This document shows, piece by piece, positions 11,191 to 24,237 of a stretch of DNA of 64,000 nucleotides. The stretch comes from Vitrella brassicaformis (lineage: Eukaryota; Sar; Vitrellaceae): assembly GCA_001179505.1 (NCBI GenBank), contig CDMY01000466.1, forward strand, positions 62,001 through 126,000, given 5' to 3'. The notes under the pieces are model-generated. The model ran no database searches. It was not told the origin of the DNA and saw nothing but the letters and a program-made list of their open reading frames with translations. Numbering within the stretch: position 1 is the stretch's first letter; each line of letters begins with the position of its first letter. Made by a program: the position numbers and the translations under genes.

Positions 11191-14100
11191 ATGCCAAGGG
11201 TTTGGTTAGGGCTGAGGGTTTGGGTGTGCGAAAGCGAAGTCAGTTTTGGGCTTGTGAGCGCGGCCTACTCCCGGAGCCTGTTAGTTGTTCTGGCCGTATT
11301 GCACCACCATCCTCAGCTCCTCACGTCCACTCTCTACCAGATCCGGCAGCTCTGTGGCAGACAGGGAGGCCCAGTTGCTGGACATCTATTCCCTCGGACG
11401 GCGGTTCGCACAGAGCCGCTTGAAAGAAGGCCGCGCCGCTCCCTCAAAAGAACGTAAGTGAACACATGCCGGTGAGAGCTCACCCAGCGAGGAGGCATGG
11501 CCATGGATGCTTGGTTTCTTGCAGGTACCGGTTTGGTTGGTGGCCACGTGTCGGCTGGCAGACGGGCGTCTGGAAAAACACACAGGTGACCACCAAGGAC
11601 GCCAGCCGCTGCCGGAGTGAGTCCAGTCCGCCTGCCATCTCATCTTTTCCACCCCGCCTGTGTGTGGTTCTATGGTTCAGATCGTAGCTTGTGAGGGATG
11701 AGCTCTCCGCCGTTTCATTCGCCCTTCCCCGCAGGCGGGAGCGGCCAGCCAGGTGCCGACCAGCCAGGTGCCGACCAGCCAGGTGCCGACCAGCCCCCCA
11801 CATCATTCGACCCCCGCATGCCATACCCAATCCCATCGGTGGGTGGCCAGCTGCGTCCCCCTGCAAGTGTGGGCTCCTATCACGCCACACGACCAGGCCC
11901 GCGCCTTCCCTCGCTCTTGTACCGCCACCACTCCTACGCGCCACGTGCTCCGTCGGCCCCACGTGTGCAGTTGTCGCATCGGCCGTCGTATCAGCCAGGC
12001 TTCAATGCCGGTAGGGGCGGCGTGGGTGGCGGCTATCCTGCTCGGCCTCGTCTGTACACCCAGCCACCACCCATGGTTCGTCCCACCGGCAGCTCCACTG
12101 ACGGTTCGGGCCCCGGCGTGACTCACTCTGGCGGTGCGGCTACTGGCGTGGGTGTGGGTGCGGGCAGCAGCTCGTACCGATCGTTTTTCCGGCCTGACGG
12201 CATGCCACCGTGGTTACTCCCCCCTCCCGAGTTGTTCGACCAGCACAGCACCGGCCGCAGTGGGGGTGTCAGCCAGGGGTATGGTGCTTCCATATTGGAA
12301 AACCACAACCACACAGCCATGCCGCGTGCACCGACTGTGGTCCGTCCGGCCGCCAGCGTCACGACAGGCCTTCCTCCTGCCATACGCGGTGTCAGTGGCG
12401 TGGGTGCGGGTTCGGGAGTGGGCAGCTATCGGCCCCCTCCTGGCCACTCTCCGTCTGCGAGCAGCATTTTCCCATACCCATCCCACAGCAGCTCTGGCAT
12501 GCAGGCGGCTGGACAGGCGGCGGGACAGCCAATGATCGGCGGCGGGGTGCGTGACCAGGGCAATGGGCCCATAGCCCTGCCGGTGGTGCCGTGGCGATTT
12601 GTGCCGTGGAGTGTCATGACTCCTTCGGGTGTGCAACTCACTCGTACGGATGTTTCTCTGATGGTGGCCAACATTCTGGACAGGACGACCGGCATCCCAC
12701 CCTGGATCAACGTCCGGTGGGACGAACAAAACATACGATTCGTCGCTACCGTGGAGGTCAGCACACACTCGACACCCACACTCACGCAGCAAAAGTGTTC
12801 TCACTATCCGTGTCGTGTATGTGTGTATCCACAGGGTGCTCAGTGTTCCGCTGTGAGTGCGCCGCACAGCTATGACGCCGACGGTCTGCGCGAGGCTCTG
12901 CACCGGTGCTGGAACGACCTCAGGGTGAGGCACCAGCACGAGGCCGCCGCCGCGGCCGAAGACGCTGCCCCAAACGCCTCTGTCGCAGCCGCTGCGGCCC
13001 CAGCGCGGCACCGTGACATGGACGATGCTTTAGACATGGATGTCGACTTTGACGATAGCAGCTCTGGCGTGCAGCCGACGACAGGGGGCGACATACGTGA
13101 GCAGGGCTATGGGCGTGCACCGACCTCTGGTCCAAGCGGCGTCGACAACAGCTTGCTCCTTGGTGGCGTGGCCCGGCCGCTGGGTGGCAGCCCTGCCACT
13201 GGAGGCATGATGAGTCGTGACCAGGACAACCCCCCTGCTGAGCGCCACCACACGAATTCCCCTTCGTCCCGCCCACCCCCTCCTCATCCCCCACCCCCGG
13301 CCTTTGGTTTGTTGGGTCGCTACCGGCCCCCCTCACCTCCCCCGCGGCCCGCTGTACCCCTCTCGGTCAACCCCCAGCACCGCCGGTCCGATCGCCGCAG
13401 GGGTAGCGATACGGATGACTACGAGTTTGAGGACGTGGATGAGGGCTACTTCGACGACCTGGACGACGACTTCAGTGACATCCCCGTCGAGGTGCTGGTG
13501 GAGATGGAACGAGCACTGCAGCGCGTTGCCGCGGGGGGGCCGGCAGCAGCAGCAGCAGCAGCAGCAGAAGCAGCAGCAGCAGTAGCGGCCGCTGCAAGTG
13601 CGAGTGCGAGTGCTAGTGCGAGTGCTGGTGGGGGCAACACGACACCCAACTTCCCTTCTGTGGTATGTTCCAGCCATATGCACACACACACAACAAGTGG
13701 GCACGCGGATATGCACTGGCTTGATGTGCGTTGTCTGTCGATGGATGGATGGATTGTGTGTCGTTTGAAGGATCGCGAGATCAAGGAGCTCATCGAGTCG
13801 CTGCCCGAGGACGAAATACCCTCCTACCTACCCAGATGCCCAATCACACTGGTACCACAACACACACACACACACACACACGGACAGACAGACAGACAGA
13901 CAGACGACGAACTCTCCATGCCTCTCTCTCTGTTTGTGTGTCATTCCTCCCCCAGGACGTCCCGATCATTCCCGTAGTGACGATCCATGAGGGCCAGGTA
14001 AACAGCAAAGGGCAGGCCCCCTCCACCCCCATCTCATAAGACGCCCCCATGTCTTTACCCCAACAGACGGCCACCACCTACGACTGGACCGCGCTCAAGG

Positions 14101-15922
14101 AGGTCTTCAACGGCAATGACCCGCCCCTCTCCCCCACCTCCCGCAAACCGCTTCGTGTGGCCCACGACGTGCTCGCCGACCGACAAACTCGCCGCCTCAT
14201 CGAGCAGTTCGGCCACCAGAAGATGGCCGAGCAAGCCATCGGCAGGAAGGTGGCGGCGGGCAAGAGCGTCAAGGGCGTCAAGGGCGCCAAAGCCGCCAAA
14301 GCCAAGAGGGGCAGGGTCAAGAGGCCCCCAAGTCGCAAGAGGGGCAAGGGCCGGCTGCAGATGGACGACGAGGGGGACAGTGAGGGGGATGGTGGGTGGG
14401 ATCCGAGCGTGGAGCTGCCGTCGGACGAAGACGAGCCACACAAGCGGCAGCGGTCGCGACGGAAGAAGCAGGCCAAGAAAGACATGGCCGACGCTGATGG
14501 CGGTGGTCCGATGGATGTGGCTAAGCTCTTTGGTGAAGACGAGGCGTCGCCGAGTCCCAAGCCGGAGCCGCAGACACAGGCAGCAGCAGCAGCAGCTGCT
14601 GCTGCGGCCGGACATCCTATCGGTGAGAAAAGCAAAGCGCATCCATCCATTCATCCATCTATCTGCTACGAAAGGACACATTGGCACTCCGTATGCACGC
14701 GCATCCCTCCGTGCTCTGCAGGTGTTCCTCTGCTGTATTCGCCCAGTCCCGGCAGACCGTACGCCAGCCTCATTGCCAGCCTCACTGGACAGACATCCCA
14801 CGGCCCGACAGGTGAGTGAACGCGATGACAACACAGGGGACTTTTAGCTTGGTTTGTGTGTGGTGTGTCCCAATTGACCAGAAATGTCGAGTGGTGACGC
14901 CATGGTCGGCGCCGGTGGGTCAGAGGTGGCTGTGACTGGTGGGCGGAAGTCGGCGCGCGCGGGCAGGAAGCGGCGGCGCCGATCTGTCAGTCCGTGTCTT
15001 GAGGAGGGAGATGAGGAGGCGGAGGAGGTGGCGGAGGGGGAAGAAGACGTAGCTCACAGATGCAGCAAAATGGCCGGTGAGTGAGAGCTGGCCAAGGGCG
15101 TCAAGGGTTACGTCCCTACCTACCTGGGTGTGGGGGAGGGTGGGTGTTTCAGTTACCAAGATGACGACAGGGGCGAGCCCACCAGGCCGCGCGAGAGGGA
15201 TGAAGGCGACCAGGAGGGGAAGGCCCGAGGGCGGCAGAGACGGCGGGTTAGATAGTGTAGAGAATGATCTTGGTGTCGGCCTTCCTCCCCACGCACTGCA
15301 GGGCGAGCACCCTGACACAGGTGTGTATCTACACCCACACACACACACACAACATAACACAGGCAGGAGGCAAAGCAGGCGAACCAACAGACGCAACCCA
15401 ATGTGTCCGTCCCTGTCTGTGTCCGTCAGGCTACGGCACGTTAGCCATGCAGCCCGGCGTGTCACCCGACCCGACGCTACTCACAATGGTACATGGTCAT
15501 GGCAAAGATGGGAGGGAGATGCATGCTCGCCGTGTGCGCGCTCAGCTGGCGAGCCCCGAGTCGGCCGATATTGTCGCCAAGCTGACGGAAATCGCCAATC
15601 CACACAAGCGGACACCGTTCACCGCCACACGGGTGGGTAACCACACACGGACACCAGCATCTGGTGGTCTTGGCGGTATGTGTGTGTGTGTGTGGTTGTG
15701 TTGTGTGTGTGTGCAGATTCGTAGGCTGTCCGACTTCTTAGCTTCGTTGCCTGGGGCTCTGCGCGCGGGGATAGTGAATTGGGTGCACCAGTGGAATGGC
15801 ATACCAAGCGATTCCCTGCTCCTGACTGTTGGACTCACCGGCAGCGAAATGCGCAAGCCACTGGTGCAGCTGCTCCAGGTAACCATCACACCACACGCAG
15901 ACACAACACACAGACACGTGCA

Positions 15923-15953
<31 letters not shown>

Positions 15954-16024
15954 AGGCTGTCGAGGATTGGGGCAAGGAGGCGGCGTCTGCAGACACCAAG
16001 GCGGCTGATGACGGGCCGACATGA
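11191..16024 (+). CDS. U-box domain protein with long disordered arms
   Basis: The ATG at 11191 is the only one that gives a phase-consistent path: donor at about 11453, exon 11526 to about 11614, then acceptor before 11734. The start is therefore likely but not certain. After a PGADQ triple repeat, a long Gly/Pro/Ser-rich region follows, then poly-Ala, an (AS)n run and an acidic helix. Exons at about 13771-14230 encode LPRCPITL, a short Val-rich strand, YDWTALKEVF, PLSPTSRKPL and a final helix: a divergent U-box, the E3 ubiquitin-ligase fold that binds E2 enzymes. A Lys-rich nuclear-type region follows and a helical C-terminal domain (about 15430-16024). Stop TGA is at 16022-16024. Likely a nuclear E3 ligase; the substrate is unknown. 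Confidence 0.6.
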
Positions 16025-16966
16025 CTCTCAAGACATACACACAGACATCTACACGAGACGGGGGCAGGGGAGAGAGGGGTCGCATCCATCGCATTCGTTT
16101 GTAGTCTGAGGGCGGGAGCTGCAGCTTGTTCCCAAAAGGTGTTTTTCGAGGGTAGACGGTCGATTCTGCATGGCTTCATGGAGTCAAAGGAGATGGCCGG
16201 CTGAGTGGATGTTTGTGTGTGATTCGTTCGGGTGACCGTCTTGACTGAAGATAAGAGTGTGGTTGGGTGTCTTGTTTGATCCTTTCCTGTCTTCGTGTTG
16301 CCTGTCATAATCTCCCCTGCACAGTGTTCACTGTCGCTGTGTAGGGCAGATGGCGACGGGCGGGCCGAAGACAACAAGGCGCGAACAAGACCCGGCACAC
16401 TCAGTGACTGATACAAGTGGATGGATGGATGGATGCGTTTGTCTTTCGATCTGTCTGGCTGTCTGTGTGAGAGAATTTGTGCATTGTGTGGCTGTGATGA
16501 CCTTAGGCCTTCTTTCTCTCTCTCTCCGCGTGCATCCGACGACACCCATGCCTGTGTGTATCCCTTGTGTGTGTGAGTTTAATGCCTTTATCGACACACA
16601 CACCCGTCCAGACGTCAGTCACACCAGTTAGCTCTTTCAGTGACGCATGCCAGCGAGTCTCGCGCCACACACACCGTGCAGTGCACTTGTTGTTGGTGAT
16701 GCATGTGAGCTTCATGTCTGTCTGGTCTCTCTCATCACCCACCCCTGCTACGACCAGACCGACGCAAACACACACACACACATGCAGCCAAGCACACGCA
16801 CACCTATGAAGCCTATTCACTTGCGGCGTTAGCACAGTCACCGCCCAACGAAAGAACAGAAAGGAAATGACCGATGGCGATGAAATGACTGACCATTCAT
16901 CCATTCCGTGGGATGGCAATGATGCACACGAGTCTTGCCGCAATGACTGACGCAGCTCTCCATGCA
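16025..16966. other. Convergent intergenic region, no gene seen
   Basis: This 942-bp stretch lies between the ends of converging genes. It has TG/CA runs and a TGGA microsatellite (about 16420-16435). The open frames present are low-complexity and lack coding character. I see no tRNA or other RNA gene. Confidence 0.5.
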
Positions 16967-17547
16967 TCAGCTGCTATACATCGGGGTCCGAATCACGCGA
17001 ACCGGACCTGAGAGTCAGTCATTCCACACACACACACACACAGACACTCAGACACATACCTGGGAAGCCTCTTCAGCGGCATTATTGTAGCACACTCACC
17101 TCCCCGCGGTCGCAGCACCAGCACCCTCACGACAAACGGGTTTGCTTCCGACTTGCCCCTGCACACACCATTGACACACACCCATACACACCGTCGCTCC
17201 AGCCGTCGCTGTGTGAGAGGTCGACCTCCTGCGCGCACTTACGTGTCGCCGAACACATTCTCGATGTCCCCCTCGTCGTCAGCGGCCTCAAAGCCAACGA
17301 TCTCGATGTCAGATGGCACTCCGGTGCCCGACAGAAACAGCTTGAGGTGGCGGACGCACTGGAAGGGGCGGTAGAACTTGTACTTGGACACGCTGGTCTT
17401 CATGACGAATGGCGAGTCATCGTACCTGATGTATCGCTGATCTTCCGGCTTCAGCGGGACAGGGTGCAAGGGCGGTCCCCACACCTCTATCCATTTTGCT
17501 TCTTCCACAGAAGTTTTGTACATGTGTCTTTCCTCCTCTGTCGACAT
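16967..17547 (-). CDS. Small unknown acidic protein
   Basis: Three exons on the minus strand: ATG at 17547 to a donor near 17242; a middle exon about 17112-17162 with acceptor GTGCAG and donor GTGAGT; and a last exon from about 17009 to the stop at 16967. Phases agree, giving roughly 135 residues. The first exon is rich in aromatic residues and contains KFYRPFQCVRHLKLFLSGTG followed by a short strand and an acidic patch. The pattern of a hydrophobic strand, HLKLF and GxGVPxDIEIxGF recalls beta-jellyroll modules such as PITH, but similarity is weak. No signal peptide is seen. Function unknown. Confidence 0.55.
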
Positions 17548-17921
17548 CCTCCCTGTGTCGTCGTTGCTGCGGTCAGGCAGAGGAGAAGGGACGGAGAGGG
17601 AAGGTCAGCAGCTGGTTGTTTTGTCGCTACCGTCAAACTGAACTTTGCGACACAGATGCTCTTGGCTGCAGAGAGGTGCCACATCACCGCTTTCAGCTAC
17701 GAACGTCCTTTGTCCCCACACACCGCATCCGTATCCACAGCATGTACGTCAGCAGCAGCGCATCAACCAAACCTGGTCTCTTCGAGACGCGCATGCGGCA
17801 CCAACGAACAAATGGCGCCCAAAAAACACACACTCCCTCCCTCTCTCATTTGAATAAACAACACACGCGCACAGACGGACCGACGGACACCACACTAGTG
17901 CTCACACGGCCCCTCCCCCAT
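17548..17921. other. Intergenic region upstream of the small acidic gene
   Basis: This 374-bp spacer lies between two minus-strand genes and must hold the promoter of one and the 3' end of the other. I see no specific site. Confidence 0.4.
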
Positions 17922-20094
17922 TCACGTGTGGCCTTCGATGAGGCTGTCGAGGACCTCCTTGGCCAGCTGCAGCTTCACTGGATCAACCGTACGCAGAACC
18001 AGTGCATCATCTGCACACACACACACACAAGGACACAAAGTCAGCACATGACATCCCTGCTTGAAGGGCCACCATCACCCCTCGTGTGGGCATCGCACCC
18101 GCCGCACCTGATTCCTTCTCGAACCCCACGGATCTCAGGACGTCCTCAAACCCAGGCAGAGAGAAGACCTTCTCACTCAACACACGGTTGCTCCGCCGCA
18201 GCCTCCTGTACTTGTCGTCGTAGGGGCTCTGCTGCACGTTGCTGATGAGCTTTCGCAGCAACACCCACCCCTCCCGCATGACGCCCTCCAGACCCCCACT
18301 CCGCCCCTGTAGCACCAGCCGCTGCCGCAGGGTCTCCACATACTTCTGCGTGGCGTCGGCGATTCTTTGGAGCTCGTCGCTCTCGACAGGCATGGCGATT
18401 GGGCTGGTGTCGCCCTCATGCATGTCCTGGTCGGCCTCCTGCGGAGCGGCCGGGGACTCGACTGTCCCCTCCTGCTGAGTTTCGATCACGGTGTCGCCGC
18501 CCTTGTCTGCTCTGTCTTCGTGGCTGTGAGCCTGGTGGTCGTCACAGCAGATCAGAGGCTGGTGTTCGTCGGCCATCTCGGGTGTGGTGGGTGGGATGGG
18601 GGAGGTCGGCTGGGGCTGGTGTCTTCTCTCGGCGGCTTGTGCGGCGACCTCACGAAGGCTGAGGGGATCTGTGGGGGCGGGGTGAGCGCCTCCCAGTGTT
18701 GCCGTGAAGGACCAGTTGTCTTGAGGCTCGGCAGGGCCGCTCTCAGCCATGTTGAGAGTCCCCATTTCGCTCATGCCTACAGCACATTCACACCAACGAA
18801 CGAGTGCATCGCACTGTCGGTCCGGGTCGTGTGGGTCCGTCCGTACCTGTGGTCCTTCCCGCGCTCTTGAACTGGTTGGTGACCTGCATGTAGTGCGCCC
18901 GCAGCTCGCTCATCAAGTTGTAAAAGTCTGAACCGACAACACATCACACAATGGTGCGTGTGAGGCTCTGGTCTGGTCTGTTATGAGTTGTACCTCTGTT
19001 GTGTGGACCGATGCGGTTGTGTGTGAGCTCGTGCAGTAGAGTGTTCAGGATCCTGCACACACCAAGACGATGAGGCCCGTCATGGCTTCATCACGACATG
19101 GACGTGCGGTGCAGTGGGTGTGTGGGTGTCGCTTACACTTCGTATTTCCTGAACCCCTTGAGGTCGTCAGTGCGCAGACGGAGATGAATCTTCTGACCTC
19201 TGACGTAAGCAGGCACACCCACAGCACAGCCACACACACAGACAAGGATGAGATGAGGTGCAACCAGCCCTCAGCTCAGCTCAGCTCAGCTGCCCGTCCG
19301 TCCCTCCCTGATACCTGCCCTCGTTGAGCCCGAGTATACACACGGGATCTTCCCCCACCTTGCCCTCAGGCGGCATCTCACACAGCACCCCCACCGTCCA
19401 CTGGTACTCTCGCATGATGCTCACTATCCCGGGGTCAGTCGCCAGCCGCTGCAGCAGCCTCAAAGCCTCTGACTGGGGCGGGTGGCTGAGCTGTGGCAGC
19501 ACCTCCAGCCTCTCGAAGCGGTAGGTGCTGTCCTGCTGGGGGGCTTTGGTGAGGGAGGCCACCGACACCTCGTACTTCCGCCGAGGGCCCTTGTCGAACC
19601 CTCTGGGGAAGAGCGCACACACAGACAGGCAGGCAGATCAATGCTGGGGTGTAGCTAAGGGTCTGTCGCGGTCAGCCAGTGTGCGCGCACCTGCGCAGTG
19701 GGTCGCTCTTGGAGTTCTGCACCAGGATGATCTCCTCCTCGCGGCTGGCTACCACAAGCACCTTGCTCCTCTCCTGACAACACACACACACACACACACA
19801 AACAGATCACCGATGCTGTCTTCGTGCCTCCATCGTCCTCCTGTGTGTGCCTACGTCGATTCCCGCGTCCTTGATGGTGTCTTCAGCCTTCAGCTGTTTC
19901 CCCTTGACGAACAGGCGGATGTGCTGCTGCTTGAAGGCAAACATGGCAGCGATGAAGTCGAACAGCTGGTCGCACGCCTCATTCGGGTCAACGGGCACAC
20001 AATAGCCCTCCTTCTTGTACGTCACCACCACGTCCACCAACTCCGGACCGCTCCGGTCGACGGACGCTTCCTCCTCTGTCATCATTACACTCAC
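17922..20094 (-). CDS. UBL-WLM-PUB protein (Wss1-like metalloprotease)
   Basis: Start ATG is the complement of 20092-20094; the stop is the complement of 17922-17924. The first exon encodes a ubiquitin-like domain (strand VDVVVTYK, helix, RLFVKGKQL). The following exons carry the WLM domain: VSIMREYQWTVGVLCEMPPEG, LGLNEG, KIHLRLR, and the zinc site LLHELTHNRIGPHN (about 19010-19040), an HExxH motif with the third ligand in GPHN. A disordered, acidic linker leads to a PUB domain (KYRRLRRSNRVLSEKV to the end, about 18220-17922). Wss1/SPRTN-type WLM proteases cut DNA-protein crosslinks and SUMO/ubiquitin conjugates; PUB domains bind p97/Cdc48. The combination fits repair or extraction at the nucleus or ER. 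Family assignment is firm; the role here is inferred. Confidence 0.85.
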
Positions 20095-20681
20095 TTGGCG
20101 ATGCGCGCGGGACGATGCAATCCCGCCTCAATCTTCCTCCGCCTGGCTGTTTTTTGCGAGCTTTGCTGCTTGAAATTGTGTTACGTACTTTAATTTCGTA
20201 CAGCTCCGGCGTTTGCTGACCACCGACAGCTTTCGCGCAGCCACGAGGGAGAGAGGGGCCCATCATTCCTTCGACCAGCCATTTCCGCCCTCTGCTGCCA
20301 CACGGCGCTCTCCGTCCTGCCACGTCCTCGGCTCTCCCCTTCTCTGACACTATGAGGACGTCACATCAGATGGCGCTTGTTCGGTGACACAGGGGCCCGA
20401 GCAGGCACCCGCGGCCCTTCCCTTACGTCACCGAGGGGAGAGAAGCGCCTTCTGTCCCTCTTTGTCCTTCTGTAACGCTGCCCGGGCGGCCCTTGTCTGG
20501 CTTTTTTCGGTGTTTCGGTGCGGTTTTCCTGCCTGCTGACGCCTGCATCGCTCAGGTGGGTCACTGCTGGGGCGAAAAGCCGCTAGAAAAGCACTTTTCT
20601 GATGTGTGGCGTTGTTTGTTCTCTCCTCGCTTCTTCCACTCAGGGATGTGTGTGGGGTGCCCGTCTGCCAGTGGTCTGTAG
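20095..20681. promoter_or_regulatory. Divergent upstream region of the UBL-WLM-PUB gene and the zinc-finger gene
   Basis: This gap of almost 600 bp separates a minus-strand start from plus-strand coding sequence. It should carry promoters and the 5' untranslated leader of the zinc-finger gene. I see T-rich tracts and no clear TATA box. Confidence 0.35.
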
Positions 20682-20939
20682 ATGGTCGGCCTGTGCATCG
20701 TGCTGACCTGCTTCGCCCTGACGTTTCTGCTGCTGTGGTGTCGATACTGCCTCTTCCCCAACAACACCTACCTCAAACCAGTGCCTCTCGTCACCCCGCC
20801 CACACCCAACACGCCCGCACTCTCCATCTCGCTCGGCAACAGCCTCCAGCCAGCTGCAGCGTCCGACCTCCGCCGATCTGTGTCGCCGTCCGGCTTGTTT
20901 TGGTCCGCTTCGACAGCTGCCGAGGAGGGAGCCGTGTGA
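20682..20939 (+). CDS. Possible small membrane protein or upstream ORF
   Basis: An 85-codon frame begins MVGLCIVLTCFALTFLLLW, a typical transmembrane or signal-anchor segment, followed by a Pro/Ser-rich tail. It is uninterrupted and lies 73 bp before the start of the zinc-finger gene in the same direction. It could be a small independent gene, or an upstream ORF in the leader of the zinc-finger mRNA. No family is recognised; the call is weak. Confidence 0.3.
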   Translation: MVGLCIVLTCFALTFLLLWCRYCLFPNNTYLKPVPLVTPPTPNTPALSISLGNSLQPAAASDLRRSVSPSGLFWSASTAAEEGAV

Positions 20940-21011
20940 TGCTGCCGGGCATCTAGGATTGGCTCTCTGTGCACACGAGGTGGAGTAAGAGAGAGAGAGA
21001 GAGAGAGAGCC

Positions 21012-24000
21012 ATGAAGCCATCCGGAACAGCAGCAAGGACAGACAAGCAAACGAGCAACAGCAATAGCAATGAGGGTGTGAAGAGGGACGACAGGCCTCA
21101 TGTGGAGGGCGACAAGGCGAGGGAGAGGGGACCACACACCAGCCACAGCAACCACACCCAGCAGCAGCAGCAGCCGCCGCCGGCTAAGGGCCACCCACCC
21201 CCTGTTGCTGCTACAGTCCCCGAGAGCATCTCTTCCGTCCCTCTGCCGCCGTCCATCCCGCCCCCGCCCCCTCCTTGCCCCCCCTACGCCTATCTGACGC
21301 ACCACCAAATCAACCTTCATCCTCACCCACACCCTCACCCTCCCCCACCGATGCCGGGATCCATGGACGCACCCTTCACTCATATGGTCAACGGCGCAGG
21401 GCTGCCATTCCCCATGAGCATGCCTTTCCCCTTCCCCCTCCCGCCGCCGCCAACACCCGACATGATGATGGAGAGAAGGAAAGACGACAGAGAGAGGAAG
21501 AGGGGGCCAGCCGGTCTGGGGCTGAGGGTCGACACCGCGGCCGCGAGGAAGGCGTCGCTCGCGTCAGTGGTGCCGGAGAGGCTGTCGTCGCCTCTGTCGA
21601 GCAGCCCCAGCCCTCCCTTTCGCAACACCTTTGTGGACATCCCCATCGACTACGACAGCGACGGCGACGATTCGTCCCTCAGGGAGCCCATGACCGCCCC
21701 ACCCCCGATCAGCACCATGGCCTCCACCAGCTGGTCGACCTCGTCCTCATCTCAGTCGTCGCTGCGGCTGTCCTTCGCCCCCCGCCCGCCGACCCAGATC
21801 CCCTCGCCGTTCCGGCACATCAGCCGGCAGACGACGCGCACCCCCGCCGCCAAGCGGAGTGCGTCGCTGCCAGAGGTCGATGGGTCGACGTGTGACGCGG
21901 TGCAGAGGCAGTTTGTGGCGGCGTATTTCAAGCCCCCGCACGTCAGCGTGGGCAACGTCAAGGGCAGCAGATCGCGGCTGCCATCCCTCGACGCCAAGGA
22001 GGGGGTCAGTGTCCGTGAGGGCGACACGAGGATGGCCATGGGTGTGGCGAGGCACACGTCGATGCCCAACCTGCCCATGCCGATGGAGGGCATGTCCCCG
22101 ATGCCCCCGCAGTGGGCGCCCTTCGGTCCGCCTGTTGGTGCGATGCCGATGCCGCCCTTCCCTCTGCCGTTCTCAGCCATGGGTATGATGGGCGCCGGCC
22201 GGCCGATGGGCCCCCAGGACGGCGGGGCGTTCGGCCCTTTGCCGTTTCCCTTTGGGTTTGGGATGCCCCTGCCCTTCCCTTTCAATGTCAATATCCCCAT
22301 ACCGATGAGCATGCCGCCGTCACCCATGCCACCCATGCCCGTGGACACACAACAGCACACGGAGAGGAAGAGTGACAAGAGGGACGGTGGTGGTGGTGGT
22401 GGTGGTGGGGTGGTCCCTCCGCCGCCGATGGTATCCCCATCTCTGTCAGCCCCCCTGCCGCCCATCCCGCCGCCGCCCTCACACGTGCCCAAGCAGCCAC
22501 AGCCGCGGCACAAGGAGGAGAGGGAGGTGGTCAGCCCGCCACCGCTCCCACTCGCCGCCCGCAAGAGTGTGGCGGCCGAGGAGGGGCACATCAAGCAGTC
22601 GCCATCATCCAACAAGCGTGAGGATGCGGCCATGGGGAGGGGGAAGGAGAGGGACGCCGACACAAGACACGGACACGACAGCGAGGGAGGGAGCAGCAAG
22701 ATGACCACATTGCGGGCGCACCACCAGCACCAACATCACCACACCATCCCCTCCAAGACCCTCCGTCTCTCATCCGGCCGCCTGGATGAGCCCCCCAACG
22801 GCGGCATGGCCCACCCCATCACGCCCACAGGCGCACCCTTCACCCCGTCCACCGCCTCGCCATCGAGCGACGTCACCTACCGCCTCTCCTCTTCAGGCAC
22901 CACACCCACCGGCACCGAGGGCGGCGAGACCACCGCCCGCTCATCGGCTGGGGGCTGGGAGGGGGGGCGTAGTCCGTCGGACAACAGCAATGGCAATGGC
23001 AATGCGTTTTGGTATCCGCCGTCGAGGGGCAAGAGTTTGACCACAGTTGGGGAGCATGAAGTGATGCGCGATGGGGGCGAGGGTGAGGAAGGCAGCGGGG
23101 TGGCGGGGGGTGACGGGCAGCTGGGTGCTTACGCCGATATGGACAGGGAACTGCTGCAGCAGCAGCAGGACAATGACGACGAGAGAAACAGCGTCAGGAT
23201 ACTCACTGGTACTACTGATGGATGGATGGATGGATCCCCGCACACACACACACAGACAAATCGATGCGTTATCGTTTGTGTCTTTATCTGGCTGGGCTGC
23301 AGATGAGTTGTTGACCCAGATCCCCCGTGACGAGGATGGGAATCTGTTGTCCGTGGGATCCATCGCCCACGCCAAGGGCAACTGCAAGCCGTGTGTGTTC
23401 GCGCACAAGAAGGGCTGCCGCAACGGCATCAGGTGCCTCTTCTGCCACTACCCCCACGCCCCCAAGAAGCGCAGCACCACCAAACACACCCATCCCCACG
23501 CACACCACTCCATCAACTCAGCAGCCAGAAGCGGACTGGCAGCCCTCAAGGCCGGCGGACTGGGCGTGGGCGTGGGTGTCGACACCGAGACGCCCCCCTC
23601 CAAGCCTTCCACCCCATACCCGCGCCCCTTCGCGCTATCGCGGCCTTGCCCCCTCACCCCATCATCTTGCCGAGTGGATCGGTCGCTGTCGTCGCCACTG
23701 CCGGACCCCTCGACCATCAAGCAAATGAAGACAGCCCTAGATGGTGGGCCACACACGCCCTCGTCCGCGCCCCCATTCACTGGCGGCCCGTCCCTGCCGA
23801 TCATCACGACACACGCCCACCACCTGCACCACGGCCATGGGCACGGACACGGCCATGGCCACGGTGATGGTGGCAAGGCGGCGTTCTTGCAGGGGTTCCC
23901 GGTGGGTGGGGGTGGTGGGAGCGGGAAGGGCAAGGAGGGCCAGTATGGCATGATTTCGCCTCTGTACGAGACACCCCACCACTCGTCGTATCGATACGCC

Positions 24001-24237
24001 CACATGCCGCAGCCGTACCATGTGACGGTGAGCAAGCGACAGAGCGAGAAGAGGACTGTGATGCACTCTGTGTGTTTGTGTTTGTGTGTGTGTGTTTGTG
24101 TTTGTGTTTGTGTGTGTGTGCAGAAGGAAGCGCAGCGTCCTCCGTCACCTGAACGGTCAGGCTATCCACCGAAACGCATCGCTTCACAGGTGGGTGAACA
24201 CACACACACACCCGACACAGGTGGTCTCGATGAATGA
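21012..24237 (+). CDS. Disordered protein with alveolate-type Cys/His zinc finger
   Basis: ATG at 21012 follows a GA run. The first exon (to about 23210) is extremely rich in Pro, Met, Ser, Gly and His, with poly-Gly (about 22387-22410) and poly-Gln. After one intron, the second exon (from about 23303) carries AHAKGNCKPC followed by GCRNGIRCLFCHYPH (about 23369-23453). This Gly-x-Cys-x2-Cys ... Cys-x5-Cys-x2-Cys-His-x2-His pattern is a short C3H-like finger common in many alveolate proteins, probably RNA-binding. A His-rich HGHG tract follows (about 23830-23870). A third exon (from about 24124) ends at 24237. Likely an RNA-binding or condensate-forming regulator; this is inference. Confidence 0.7.

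Noticed and set aside
21752-22708. Long minus-strand ORF opposite the zinc-finger gene
   Set aside because: It is the Gly/Pro-rich shadow of the low-complexity coding strand.
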